A DNA stretch of 64,000 nt from Tetramitus jugosus. Lineage: Eukaryota > Heterolobosea > Eutetramitea > Acrasida > Vahlkampfiidae. Position numbers and translations under genes: made by a program. Shown here one piece after another: positions 51,701-61,036 of the stretch. The stretch lies in assembly GCA_937625935.1 (NCBI GenBank), contig OW569359.1, forward strand, positions 469,597 to 533,596. The letters run 5' to 3'. The notes beneath the pieces were generated by a model. That model searched no databases and had not been told where the DNA came from. It saw only the letters and a list, made by a program, of their open reading frames with translations. Each line of letters begins with the position of its first letter. Position 1 is the first letter of the stretch.

Positions 51701-54700
51701 GACAGTGATGGAATCACCATCAGTAGTAGCCTGAGCAACATTCCATTCCACAGCAGATTCTCTCCAATGAACTCTCTCATTGAGCGCAATTGCTACTGGT
51801 GCCTCGTTCGTGATAGAAATAGTGGCGGTTTGTTGAGCGAGAGAGGCACCATCGGAAACCTTGAATGTGAAACTAAAGCTTCCACCAATTAGGGATGCAG
51901 GAGGTACACCTGTAATCTTGGCGTTGTTGCCTTCAATTGTGATAGAAGATACAGCATTGGATGGAGAAACAGAACCAACGGAGTAAAGAGTGATTGTGTC
52001 TTCATTTGGATCTGAAGCACCTTGGACAAGATCGAAGAGCCTTCCATTCTTATAAGAGCTCCAATGGAAGCTGCCTGAGCGAGCAACAGGCAGTGGTGGG
52101 TCATTTGTTACAACAACATCGGCCAATTGAGTGAACTGGCTCACTCCATCAGTAATAGTAAAAGTGAATTGAATATCACCAGATCCTACGTATCTTAGTC
52201 CATTAACAGCATCAGCCAACACATAAACAACCTTTCCAGTGCTTGTATTAGGAGTGACTGTTCCCGTTCCCTTTGACCTAACAGCAGAAACCAAAGAGAC
52301 GCTATCCCCATTTGGATCAGAAGCAGGAGAAACGACATCCAATCCTCCATATGCACTATCAATCAGAACCCTCCAATGGCGCTGCAATGTGAGTCTTAGC
52401 ACTGTTGGTGGTGTGTTTGTCATTGTTACTGTTGCAGTAATAACAGAATCAGTAGTTCCATCAGTGTATCCAAATGCAAAAACATCGTCGCCAATAGTCT
52501 TTGGCAGTGGGACATATGTCACATTGCTATCACTGATTTTGTTGACTTGACCAGCTGGATTTGGTGTTGCTTGCTTAGTGGTCAATTGCAAAGGAGTTGC
52601 AGAAGTAATTCCTTCTGTCAAATCCAAACTGACGCCACTCTGGATATCATTCCAGTGGAATTGGAAGTATTTTTCACTCTCTGACACAGAGGTATACAAA
52701 ACAGTAATATCAAGTGTACTTGTTGTAGTTTCGAGTCCATCACTAATAACATAGACAAACTTATCAGTTCCAATATGACCATCCTTTGGCAGATAGAAAA
52801 TCTTGTTATTCTTGACTTCTGCAGTACCGTTATTCTTTGCATTTTGTGCTGGCAAAACAGACACAATACGAAGGTATGGAGAATCTTCAGCATCAGCATC
52901 TGAAGCCTTGGCAAGCACATCAACATTCATTCCTGTCTTAATGTATTGTGGACTCAACTCAAATGCAATCGCGGCGGCAACAGGAGGGTTGTTTTCAACG
53001 TTGACAGTTACAGAAGCAGTGGCAGATGAAACACTATCAGACAATGTGTATGTGAAAACTCCCTTTCCTTTGCTCCATGAAGTAGTGTTAGAGAATCTCA
53101 ATGTTGATGGATATCCAGAAACAGTGTTCACAACAACCTTGCCATTTCCATTCGTAGGTTGCGTAGCTGTCAAAGTTAGAGTATCTCCATCTGCATCATT
53201 CACAGAGGAGTATGGAGAAAATTCAGTGTAACCAGCATCTCTGAGTGTTCTCCAGTGAATAGGTCTTGAAAGATCAGAGGCAGAAGGCTTATTTGCATTA
53301 GTGACAGTTACTGATACAGTTGCAGGTTGAACTGATTGCTCAATATCCTTGATGAAATAGGTGAAAGTGGCAGTTCCCAATTTTGGTGTAGCAGGCACTG
53401 TGAACTTCATCAATCCTCTCACATTGTCCTCAACGACTGCAGATCCAATTGTGGATGGATTTGCTGCAGTAGAGGAAGAGATTGTGAATGGATCATTGTT
53501 GGCATCATTGTCATTTGAGAAGACATTGAATGAGGCGCTTCCAGTTCTCCAATGGAGGGAGTAGATGTCATTAACAGCCACAGGTTTTGCGTTGGTGATT
53601 GTGATAGTAACAGTACCCTCAGTCCACTTATTCCAATCAGAGGCAACATACTTGAAGGTAGCAGAACCAACAATAGTCTGACTTGGGATGTAGTGTATTC
53701 CGGTTCTACCATTAGGGAGAGTAATAATACTTGCAGAACCACTGGTTGGAGTGGTGAAAGATTTAACATAGAGTGGGTCTTGCTCTGAATCGCTGTCATT
53801 GGCTAGAACATCAATAATGACACCATCAGTTGATCTCCAATGAACTGTACCAGAATCAGCGACAACCTTTGGAGCTGAATTTGTGATCGTAATTGTAACA
53901 GTAGCTGGAGAGACACTGGTATCGACTTCATCTGTTACGAAGTAGGTGAATGAATCAGTTCCAACAACACCATCAATTGGAACATACAAGAATTTGTTAC
54001 CACTCAAAGTGACGGATCCCTTGGTTGGATCAGTGAATGAAAGCACTCTAAGGACATCACCGTCATCATCGACATCATTATCCAATGGGCTAATGACAAC
54101 AGATCGATTCCAAAAAGTGGTGGCAGAATCTGCAACAGCAACTGGAATGGAATTCTTAATATCAACTTGAACCTTAGCAGTTGCACTCAATCCGAGATCA
54201 TCAGAAACAGTGTACTCGAATCCGACTGATCCAATAGTAGAAGAAGCTTGGAAAACAACCTTCTTCTTATCACCTGAAATGGTAATGGCAGCAGCACCTA
54301 CAGGGGAAGAAGCAGAAACAGCAGTAATAGTCATAGGATCATTGTTAGGCTCCACATCATTATCCAAAACGCTGATTGTAACAGACTTCTTCTTGGTGAC
54401 AGTAGAAACGTCATCCTTTGGAATTGGCGCTTCGTTGAAAACAGTAACAGAAACAGAGCCAACATCAGTCAAACTCTTTGAAGCAGTCATCACGACATCT
54501 CTCACAGTGTAATCAAAAGTGTCAACACCAACAAATCCAGTTGGTGGAGTGTATCTCAAAACCTTGGCAGAGACCTTGGTGACCTTGCCTCCCTTGGTAG
54601 TTGTGATCGTACCATCAAGTGCAAGTTCCAAGTCGTCACCATTAGGATCAGCATCATTGGAAATGACATCGATATCAGCCTTGTTGTTTCTGCTGCACTC

Positions 54701-56077
54701 TGCAACATCATCCTTGGCAATAGGTGCATCATTTTGAATCTTGAAGTAGATGAAACCAGTTGATTCATCATAAGAGTCAGTCACTCTGAATTGAATGAAA
54801 TCATCTCTGTCATTACCCTTGTCTGGAGTATACAGGAAGTCATAGTAGTAAGTCTTGACATCAAACCAAGTTTCACCAGCGTACAATACTTGTGTTGTTC
54901 CAGAACTTTCGATCAAACGAATAGTACCGTACTTTGGTTGTTGAATGATGGAAGCAGTCACTACATCCAACTCATCAATATCATCAAAAGTGAGACTGCC
55001 TCTGTTTTCCTCACTATTCTTCTTGAATGTAAAAGTTTGATTCAATGCAGTAGGAGCAGTGTTGTAGACTTCAATGGTAGCAAAGGAAGTACTGGTCAAT
55101 GGCTCAAAATCACTGATTTGGTACTCAATGCTGTCATAGTATGGTTCAGTGGTTGGAGCAGCTGTGTAAGTCACAATAGTAGCATCACGATTCAAAGTGG
55201 TGATACCTCTGGAGAAACCAATATAGGTAATGTTGATTGTATCGCCATTGACATCATAATCATTGGCCAATAAATCTAAAGTATGAACAAGATTCTTTCT
55301 CAATCGGAAAGTATCGACTTGAGCAACGGGAGCATCGTTTTTCAAGGTAAAAGTCAGAGTTCCGTTACAAGTCTCATTTCTATCAGTTACAAAGTACACG
55401 AGTGACTCAGTGAGACTGAATCCGTGTGCAGGTGTATAGTAAATGGTCTTGTTATCGAAATGAGCAGATCCACTGACAGAAGGCTGAGTAACATCCAACA
55501 AGAACAACTCGTCATTGTCCACATCAGACACTTGCTTTCCGTTTTGTTCAATGGAGAACACATTGTAGGAATTGTCTTGAGAATTTCTTGACACTTCAAA
55601 CTCAAAATCAGCACATTCTGGAGCACGATTCAACACTGTTACATTGACATAACCCTGGGAAGAGAGTTTATCGTTGGTGACAGTGTATTCGAATCCATCC
55701 ATACCAGCATATTCACCATTGCCCTTATAGGTCAATGATGTCTGATCAGTATTGATGGTAACTTGGCCAAAAGTAGGCTGGGTAACCTTGGAAATCTTGA
55801 GTGCGGATCCTTTTGGATCTTTATCGTTACTCAATGGATAAATCATGAGGGAATCTGGTTTGTAAACAGTGACGAAATCTGGTCTAGTAATGGGTGGTTG
55901 ATAACCAACACCAGTACCAATCAAAATGACTGTAGCTACGGTTGCAGCAATGACAACACTTGTGACGACAATACCTACGATTGTTTGACCAAGTGTTCCA
56001 AGCTTGAGCAGGGAAACGTTGGCGGCATTCATGCCAACAGTTTGCTGAGTGGACGAAATAATAACGTTATCGTCCAT
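48764..56077 (-). CDS. Giant adhesin-like membrane protein: about 20 cadherin/Ig-like repeats, VWA domain, beta-trefoil-like tail
   Basis: The single-exon 2437-residue protein has a short cytoplasmic start, one transmembrane segment (about 32-56) and a very large predicted extracellular part. About 20 repeats of 85-105 residues follow the tandem-95 (VCBS/cadherin-like) pattern: (N)xAPVAxxD..., DVLxNDxDxDGDxLxV, DxFTYxVxD and TVTITITN. Repeats 8-16 mostly carry a His-Trp-Arg motif near their start (HWRS, HWRT, HWRV, HWRE). A VWA domain (about 2012-2230) keeps the MIDAS set DGSGS (2029-2033), Thr2100 and Asp2130 (FDGEP) and contains a Cys-rich insertion (CSCSNC, CSDCSSG). The last 200 residues are beta-rich, fascin or trefoil-like. 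It probably mediates adhesion. The repeats are common in bacteria, so transfer is possible. Confidence 0.85.
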   Translation of the reverse strand: MDDNVIISSTQQTVGMNAANVSLLKLGTLGQTIVGIVVTSVVIAATVATVILIGTGVGYQPPITRPDFVTVYKPDSLMIYPLSNDKDPKGSALKISKVTQPTFGQVTINTDQTSLTYKGNGEYAGMDGFEYTVTNDKLSSQGYVNVTVLNRAPECADFEFEVSRNSQDNSYNVFSIEQNGKQVSDVDNDELFLLDVTQPSVSGSAHFDNKTIYYTPAHGFSLTESLVYFVTDRNETCNGTLTFTLKNDAPVAQVDTFRLRKNLVHTLDLLANDYDVNGDTINITYIGFSRGITTLNRDATIVTYTAAPTTEPYYDSIEYQISDFEPLTSTSFATIEVYNTAPTALNQTFTFKKNSEENRGSLTFDDIDELDVVTASIIQQPKYGTIRLIESSGTTQVLYAGETWFDVKTYYYDFLYTPDKGNDRDDFIQFRVTDSYDESTGFIYFKIQNDAPIAKDDVAECSRNNKADIDVISNDADPNGDDLELALDGTITTTKGGKVTKVSAKVLRYTPPTGFVGVDTFDYTVRDVVMTASKSLTDVGSVSVTVFNEAPIPKDDVSTVTKKKSVTISVLDNDVEPNNDPMTITAVSASSPVGAAAITISGDKKKVVFQASSTIGSVGFEYTVSDDLGLSATAKVQVDIKNSIPVAVADSATTFWNRSVVISPLDNDVDDDGDVLRVLSFTDPTKGSVTLSGNKFLYVPIDGVVGTDSFTYFVTDEVDTSVSPATVTITITNSAPKVVADSGTVHWRSTDGVIIDVLANDSDSEQDPLYVKSFTTPTSGSASIITLPNGRTGIHYIPSQTIVGSATFKYVASDWNKWTEGTVTITITNAKPVAVNDIYSLHWRTGSASFNVFSNDNDANNDPFTISSSTAANPSTIGSAVVEDNVRGLMKFTVPATPKLGTATFTYFIKDIEQSVQPATVSVTVTNANKPSASDLSRPIHWRTLRDAGYTEFSPYSSVNDADGDTLTLTATQPTNGNGKVVVNTVSGYPSTLRFSNTTSWSKGKGVFTYTLSDSVSSATASVTVNVENNPPVAAAIAFELSPQYIKTGMNVDVLAKASDADAEDSPYLRIVSVLPAQNAKNNGTAEVKNNKIFYLPKDGHIGTDKFVYVISDGLETTTSTLDITVLYTSVSESEKYFQFHWNDIQSGVSLDLTEGITSATPLQLTTKQATPNPAGQVNKISDSNVTYVPLPKTIGDDVFAFGYTDGTTDSVITATVTMTNTPPTVLRLTLQRHWRVLIDSAYGGLDVVSPASDPNGDSVSLVSAVRSKGTGTVTPNTSTGKVVYVLADAVNGLRYVGSGDIQFTFTITDGVSQFTQLADVVVTNDPPLPVARSGSFHWSSYKNGRLFDLVQGASDPNEDTITLYSVGSVSPSNAVSSITIEGNNAKITGVPPASLIGGSFSFTFKVSDGASLAQQTATISITNEAPVAIALNERVHWRESAVEWNVAQATTDGDSITVKSITSSLGTITSGRVSSPSGTSKIVYNPTSSLGIEKLTYTLTDGIQDVVAVGTIEVYNNAPVAKTYTGGYHWRSVSSLTFSAKADATDDDVLDKSNLSIQTNFDGLNNGDAATVNAAGVITVTPGLTSKAAGKLTVKYYVTDGKAVSTGLIQLTFTNAPPIASDKNISLKRFYGVSRYTLTGDNSLMITPAIDSNSDPLTLTVVSGGQKKAGTQFDVDITIASEYSTSPQTVEFVYNDGIVNSQKATATIGFTNDAPVCQDAELVLMKGETKSITVQCNDGNNDPITISTPNPLPSQLTRDGNTFTFKAPTGTRVTHTVPFIGKDGVGASGSATLTVRVSSQLPISKDYTWNLLARRDSNSDSLAYQSVTGAYDPDGDALTFSVRSWNCQAGSTPVTTGISVSFNSAKQLVFTRPFTFSSGTCQVVVRSTDLDSDYVEKNVNIVITTQGLNAVGRSITVDHKEGTFFSLTDAQVMLNDNDPLGGTLIFTKFYTNSADCTSSTGFCGNTQPTNPSSGTWRFSQTSVECQTQRFRYEFTSAQDPAQKGYAILDVRFQKCTCVKPLDIVFVLDGSGSVGASNFNSMVSFVRDIVAPLDIGTGDTQVQVGIVLFDGGVDTRLALSGVRSTVNTAINNLKWPQGSTNIRSAVLRAEQLLLAGRGPEIPKMIITIFDGEPNVPCSCSNCNSAAHIGNAEKCKSTRYPSRTCSDCSSGNPLKCNPCGDVLTESLRINSRKPGHELGYWRIMSIGVGPFLSNKSARDLIGDLSYDSSLSLAVDWNQLNTIVETIQSQSCDLVDTSTPSKIFTETAEIQLYCGQIIGISQSTNNWFVQDTSSTIKLTDVDFNPSDNRGNLFQITNCGSFGTKLTYSSSYFSLWSLATQKYVTVASDGILYASSDSVPSVTFTFTVSSGNIKTWTNLRLYTSTGKYILSNAAKAYTSSSYTTLFVQSVSYNNIAYRVGLPAALAFKTPITNVAMEGAA

Positions 56078-57562
56078 CTTTTAGAACTAAAGCGAAAGTT
56101 TATAGTATTACAGGAAGAATTAGCGAGTTCTTTGTGTGTTTGTATGTGTATGGGAATATGGTTTTTAGAGAGTCAACGCGAGCAACAAACGTTTGAAAAA
56201 CGAAAAAAAGATTTGGCATGTGACACGACACCACAGTCAACCTCGACATTCCAAAATGAAGGATTCATCTCCCGAGGGGTATCTCGGAACGGCGGGTCGA
56301 TGTCTTGTTTTGGTTCTCTTGATGTCTCATTGGATGAAACTTGATGTTTAGCGCATCCGATTACCCGATGAATCGGACATTATCGCAAACAACGGCGAGA
56401 AAAAACTGACCGAAACGACAACAAGAGCGAAAAATATGTGATGTGTGGGTTTTTGGTGATGTTTTGTTGATGACAGCATGATGTGATTTTTATTCCTTGC
56501 ACTTATGAAGTTTCAGGATTCCAACTTCAAGTTGATTTCAGAGAGTTGTTATTTTTCCTGCCATCATTACAATTTCTGCAATTTTTGATTTTATTTCAAG
56601 GTGGTTAACACTTTCTGGTAAGAGGTCGCGACAGAACTGACTTGCCAACATACTTTTCAACAAATGTAACCAGGACGATTCTGGATAATAATCTCATCTC
56701 TTTCCCACAATGTTTTCGTTAATTTTTGTGGTCTGGACAATGAACCAAACAAGAGGTTTGTCTATCTGATGGTTTCAATCTAATTACTGTAACCAAAACT
56801 CAAAAGTGCACCGAGGACATTCTTTGTAAACTTCTTTTTGGAACCAAAGCAGTTTTCTGTAAATTTCGCAGAATCTGAGAAAAAAATTTTAACTTGTGTC
56901 TGCAAGAGCACCATATCATTCGATGGATCGATTCCCTTCAATGAGAGTACTCAGCCACCACCCACCACTTCCTCGAGGAACCAACACCCATTCAAAATTC
57001 TGTGGCAGAATTGTACCTCCTCAAAAGGCTCCTTCGATGGTTGGTTTCTTGAAACGAACCACCATTGTAACCTCCTAAGCGACGGAAGTTACAGTTTGGG
57101 ATCAGCTTTGACATATGTCACTCCGTTTACAGATCACCCTCACTTGTTATATCACTCCCACCACTACAGCATTGATTTTTGAACAAAATTCTCCGAATTT
57201 GAGTGACGTTTATTGGGATTTTCAAAAATGGACAAAGAATAGGAAGAATATCCGACCGAATATGTTTCTTCTCCCTCCTTTGGCGAAATGCTCTACTTTT
57301 TATGGAGAATGTCGAGCGAGATTATGAGATAAAAATTTGATGTTCTCGTTTCTCCATGATCCGTGACACTTTTTCTGAAGTGTGACACCTCGTTCGACCA
57401 TTCTCGATCTATCCGATGAGGAAGGGAACTCCTTGTTAGGTGAAGACTGCTTAGCTATCAGCTACCACTGAGAAGAAACGACAAGAAAGAGGAAGAGGAG
57501 TGGCAGCTTTCCACAGAAGAAGAATTCAAAGTGAACAACAAGAATAACAAACAACAAACAAT
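56078..57562. other. Long intergenic region between divergent surface-protein genes
   Basis: About 1.5 kb between two divergent starts. I see AT-rich sequence with short scattered frames on the plus strand (56,838-57,327) without family features. The last 60 bases before 57,563 are A/C/G-rich with AACAAAC runs, a typical leader. No RNA gene is recognised. Confidence 0.5.
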
Positions 57563-60064
57563 ATGCCAATATTCCATTGTGACAATATCAGAGTCAAGAA
57601 CCTTGCTGTTTCTTCATCGTCACCTCCATCAAATGGATGGGATTGTATTAGAGCAGGCATGAATGGAGCTACAGGGATTGGAATCGTGTGGCTTTGTCTC
57701 ACAGAGCAAAATGAGCTAGGTAATCCCATCAAAGTTGGAAAGCAGACGGGTAGCAGCATCATCTTGGAAACGAGTGATGAAAGAGTTCCATTGGACGCAG
57801 TGTCCTTCAAGAAAAATGTAACCAGACTGTATCAAGAAACGTTTGGGCTTGAGATTCATCTGGACGTACATGAGTTACCGACTTGGGAGTCGAAGAATGC
57901 TATTGAGGTGCCACAACAAGCAGGTGATAAAGAAAAATTTATCAACTCGTTCGAGCGCCTACTAAAGAAGATTTCTCTGTATGGGTACAGCAAGGACGAC
58001 AAGAACACATTTGGCTTTATTTGTGAACTGTTGGAGGAGATCAAGGATGTTGAGCTATTGGATAAAGTCAAGGATGTTGAAATGGATGAAGTCAGTAGTA
58101 GTTTGAGCATTGGAGAGAACCTAGACGTGAAAGAAGACAACTTTATCAAGGATATGCTCAACAGATACAATTTTATCCTTGTGCTGTTGGTTACTGCTTT
58201 GATTCTCATTGGTCTAGCAACAGGTCTCATCGCATTCTTCACACTACAGGGCAAATCCAAGAGAGCAGCAAAGACGGCTCTAGAGAGGTACGCTCAAACA
58301 CAAGCTGATATCTTGCAAAAGGAGTTGGACAAGAGTGTTTTGGTTGCGATTAACATCAAAGGATTGTTCGAAGTGGATCCTCTTGTACAATACTCCAGTT
58401 TTGAAGCGTTTATCAACACGACGGAAGTTCGAACGAGAAACCCTGGAATCAACACAATTGCCTATTGTCCGCAGATTAAGCAGGCAGATATTACCTCAGC
58501 CCAAAATGAAATTCGGACCTCATTGGACAGCCGATATGAGAACTTTACTATTTTTGACATGGATAATTCATTTAATCATATTCCACTGCGCAGCATGTCA
58601 TTGTACACACCATTGTTGTTCAGTGACCCATTCGTTGATTTTCTGATTGGTTATGACATTGGTGCCTCTGTTGCTTTCAAATTGGATGCCATCGACAGAG
58701 CAAGAGTCAGTAAGCAGAGTGCTGCCACATCAAAGACCTTCTTTACCGTTCCTGGACTAGGAGAAAGACCTGTTTGTGAGATGTATTGTCCAGTGATCAA
58801 AAATGGAGAAATCACGGGTTTCTCTGGCGTTTCTTTCTTCATCTCGACGATGGTTGACGCTGCCTTTTCGGACTATGTATTGAGTCGTGTTGACGTGTTA
58901 TTGATGGATGATGATGTTAGTGATGAAAAGAGCGATGCTCACTATTTGCATTCTACAACTGGTGCATTGACTTATGCAGCTTCTCAGAAGAGCATCAATA
59001 AGGTCCCTTTCACCGCATCACAGACTGTGTTCATGGCTGATAGACAATGGAGAGCAGTTTTCCTTCCAACGAAGACCTTCTTGAGAACCAATGAGGGATA
59101 TGAGAAGTGGATTGGATTGTTCGTTCCACTAGCTGTCTGTGTGATTCTGTCCTTTGTGTTAGCTCTGTTGATCAAGGGTTCCGAGTACTCGGCCAAGATG
59201 AGAGAGATGGCAAGGGAGCGTGTTATCATTTTAGAAACGGCCCAGAGGAGGCTTCAAAACTTGTTGGATTCCATCGCAACACAAGAGAAGAAGACACGTA
59301 TCATTATTAACACATTGACCGATGCTGTTATTGTGACTGATGAACATGGTAAACTTCTCAAGATTAACAATAGTTTTGAGAAGATGTTTGGAATGAACGA
59401 AGTGGACATTCATAACAATTCCCTACAGAACATTTTTGTTGAAGATGACATTAGAATCATGTTGGTTGACAATCCTATTGGCATCGACACTCAGGCAAAG
59501 AATCAATTTGGAAAGACATTCCCTGTTCAAGTCTTCTCCCAGAGTTTGTCCAAGCAACACGGTGCTGAAGAAGCTTTTGTGTTATCTGTTAGAAACATGT
59601 CAGACAAAGAGAAAATGCTGCGAGATCTTGCAGGCCAAAAGGATAAAATTAAGAACTTGGAAGAGAAAGCTGAGTTTGATAGCCAGTTTGCCGTGGAGTC
59701 ATTCAGAAAAGAGTTACTCGAATTCTGCACGCGTGAGATCAACTCTGAAAATGTCGAATTCCTTATTGCATTGCTTGAATATAAGAGTTTGCCATTCAAC
59801 TTGCGTGCAGAGAGAAAGGTGGTCATCTTCAACAAATTCCTCAAGATTGGTGCACAAAAACAATTGAACATCTCCAAGGAGATTTCGGACAGAATTGAAC
59901 ACAAGGTTAAGAAGTCCAAGACTGCTGATACTGACTTGTTCGAGCACGTTGAAGATATTGTGAAGGGTATGATCATACCAGACAGTTATCCCAGATTCAA
60001 GAAACACCAAGAGAAAAACAGGAAAACACCTACTGACTCTTCCTCGTCTGAAGATAGAACGTGA
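57563..60064 (+). CDS. Membrane sensor: CHASE domain, PAS domain and RGS domain
   Basis: The 833-residue protein has an N-terminal cytoplasmic region (1-200, with KDDKNTFGFICELLEE that faintly recalls PTB domains), transmembrane helix one (204-228), a CHASE-like sensor domain (about 255-480), helix two (517-537), a coiled coil (about 543-575), a PAS domain (about 577-675: IINTLTDAVIVTDEHGKLLKIN, NNSLQNIF) and an RGS domain (about 705-815: SFRKELLEFCTREINSENVEFLIALLEY, ending DSYPRFKKH). CHASE domains bind extracellular small molecules; RGS domains speed GTP hydrolysis by G-alpha. So this reads as a receptor feeding directly to G-protein shut-off. The PAS step is inferred as a relay or sensor. 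The first ATG is used; it follows a standard leader. Confidence 0.87.
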   Translation: MPIFHCDNIRVKNLAVSSSSPPSNGWDCIRAGMNGATGIGIVWLCLTEQNELGNPIKVGKQTGSSIILETSDERVPLDAVSFKKNVTRLYQETFGLEIHLDVHELPTWESKNAIEVPQQAGDKEKFINSFERLLKKISLYGYSKDDKNTFGFICELLEEIKDVELLDKVKDVEMDEVSSSLSIGENLDVKEDNFIKDMLNRYNFILVLLVTALILIGLATGLIAFFTLQGKSKRAAKTALERYAQTQADILQKELDKSVLVAINIKGLFEVDPLVQYSSFEAFINTTEVRTRNPGINTIAYCPQIKQADITSAQNEIRTSLDSRYENFTIFDMDNSFNHIPLRSMSLYTPLLFSDPFVDFLIGYDIGASVAFKLDAIDRARVSKQSAATSKTFFTVPGLGERPVCEMYCPVIKNGEITGFSGVSFFISTMVDAAFSDYVLSRVDVLLMDDDVSDEKSDAHYLHSTTGALTYAASQKSINKVPFTASQTVFMADRQWRAVFLPTKTFLRTNEGYEKWIGLFVPLAVCVILSFVLALLIKGSEYSAKMREMARERVIILETAQRRLQNLLDSIATQEKKTRIIINTLTDAVIVTDEHGKLLKINNSFEKMFGMNEVDIHNNSLQNIFVEDDIRIMLVDNPIGIDTQAKNQFGKTFPVQVFSQSLSKQHGAEEAFVLSVRNMSDKEKMLRDLAGQKDKIKNLEEKAEFDSQFAVESFRKELLEFCTREINSENVEFLIALLEYKSLPFNLRAERKVVIFNKFLKIGAQKQLNISKEISDRIEHKVKKSKTADTDLFEHVEDIVKGMIIPDSYPRFKKHQEKNRKTPTDSSSSEDRT

Positions 60065-60241
60065 TCAAGAAGGAGTCACGATAATAAATGTGTTTTCGAA
60101 TCATTTTGTTCAGTTTTGTAGGTATTGAGAATTTATTGCAGTTGAAATCCCACACTCTCCCTCAAGCTCGTCAGACCAGAGGTAGATATGATTCATATGA
60201 ACGAGACAAAGTACACTTGATGACTATAGAATGATATGTGT

Positions 60242-61036
60242 TTACTTTGACTTGACCTTCTGGCCAGATGCAGTGGTAGTGGTATCAGCTGCCAATGGCT
60301 GATTTTCTCTTCCCCAATCACTAACCAGCTGCTTACGAACGAACAACAACATGATTGCAATCTGAGCTATGGAGAAGAAGCACCAGATAGAACCCTGTTC
60401 CATCAAATTAGATGTGATCAAACTAGCAGTGTATGGTCCAAAGAGGAATAAGAATATAGCCTGGATCACCTGACCCTTCTTCTCATAGAGAGCAAAGTAT
60501 GGAGCAAACATGCAGAATGAGTGGATTGCTGTACCTGGGATAATATATGTTGGATCGGCCATTGGAACAGCCCAAGCCAAATGATAATTGCCTCTGAACG
60601 TACATATCTTGTGTCCTCTTAACCATTCTGTGGAAGGATTAATTTGTGTGTCAACACCAGGCCATACTCCAGAGAGAAGAAATCGACCAAATAGCATTAA
60701 TCCTCCAATCAAACACAATCGTTTGATCACTACATAACGCTCCAGATACTTTGCATTCGTGGTCATACTAGCATTAATGAAATGACAGAAATACGGTTGC
60801 AGACAAATGTGTAGAAATCCCAACACTGTCAACACCTTGTTTACACTTGTGTCACAAACTGGACTATCAATGTTTTCTGCAATGAATAAGTATTGTATGG
60901 CTTGTAACAGCTCCATACTAAAGAAGAAGAACACACCGGATGCCAGTGCAGTATTTGTAGTTCTAGAGTAGATCCACCATGTTATGAATAATCCAACAGC
61001 TGCAAAGGAAGCAGACATGCCCATTGAGAAACACAT
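60242..61036 (-). CDS. DUF5765-type seven-helix membrane protein
   Basis: The 264-residue protein starts MCFSMGMSAS, a Cys/Met motif near the start, followed by about seven hydrophobic segments (ITWWIY, GVFFFFSMELLQAIQYLF, LGFLHICLQPYFCHF, GGLMLFGRFLLSG, IFLFLFGPYTASLI, SIAQIAIMLLFV). QPxFCH and WAVPMADPTYIIPG are distinctive. This matches what I know of DUF5765, a widespread family of unknown function with helix number like 7TM receptors. The C-terminal tail is short and polar. It is the last clear gene before the telomere, about 2 kb away. Confidence 0.75.
   Translation of the reverse strand: MCFSMGMSASFAAVGLFITWWIYSRTTNTALASGVFFFFSMELLQAIQYLFIAENIDSPVCDTSVNKVLTVLGFLHICLQPYFCHFINASMTTNAKYLERYVVIKRLCLIGGLMLFGRFLLSGVWPGVDTQINPSTEWLRGHKICTFRGNYHLAWAVPMADPTYIIPGTAIHSFCMFAPYFALYEKKGQVIQAIFLFLFGPYTASLITSNLMEQGSIWCFFSIAQIAIMLLFVRKQLVSDWGRENQPLAADTTTTASGQKVKSK

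Noticed and set aside
56838-57327. Plus-strand short frames in the long intergenic region before the CHASE-PAS-RGS gene
   Set aside because: Overlapping frames in different registers with no family pattern or start leader.
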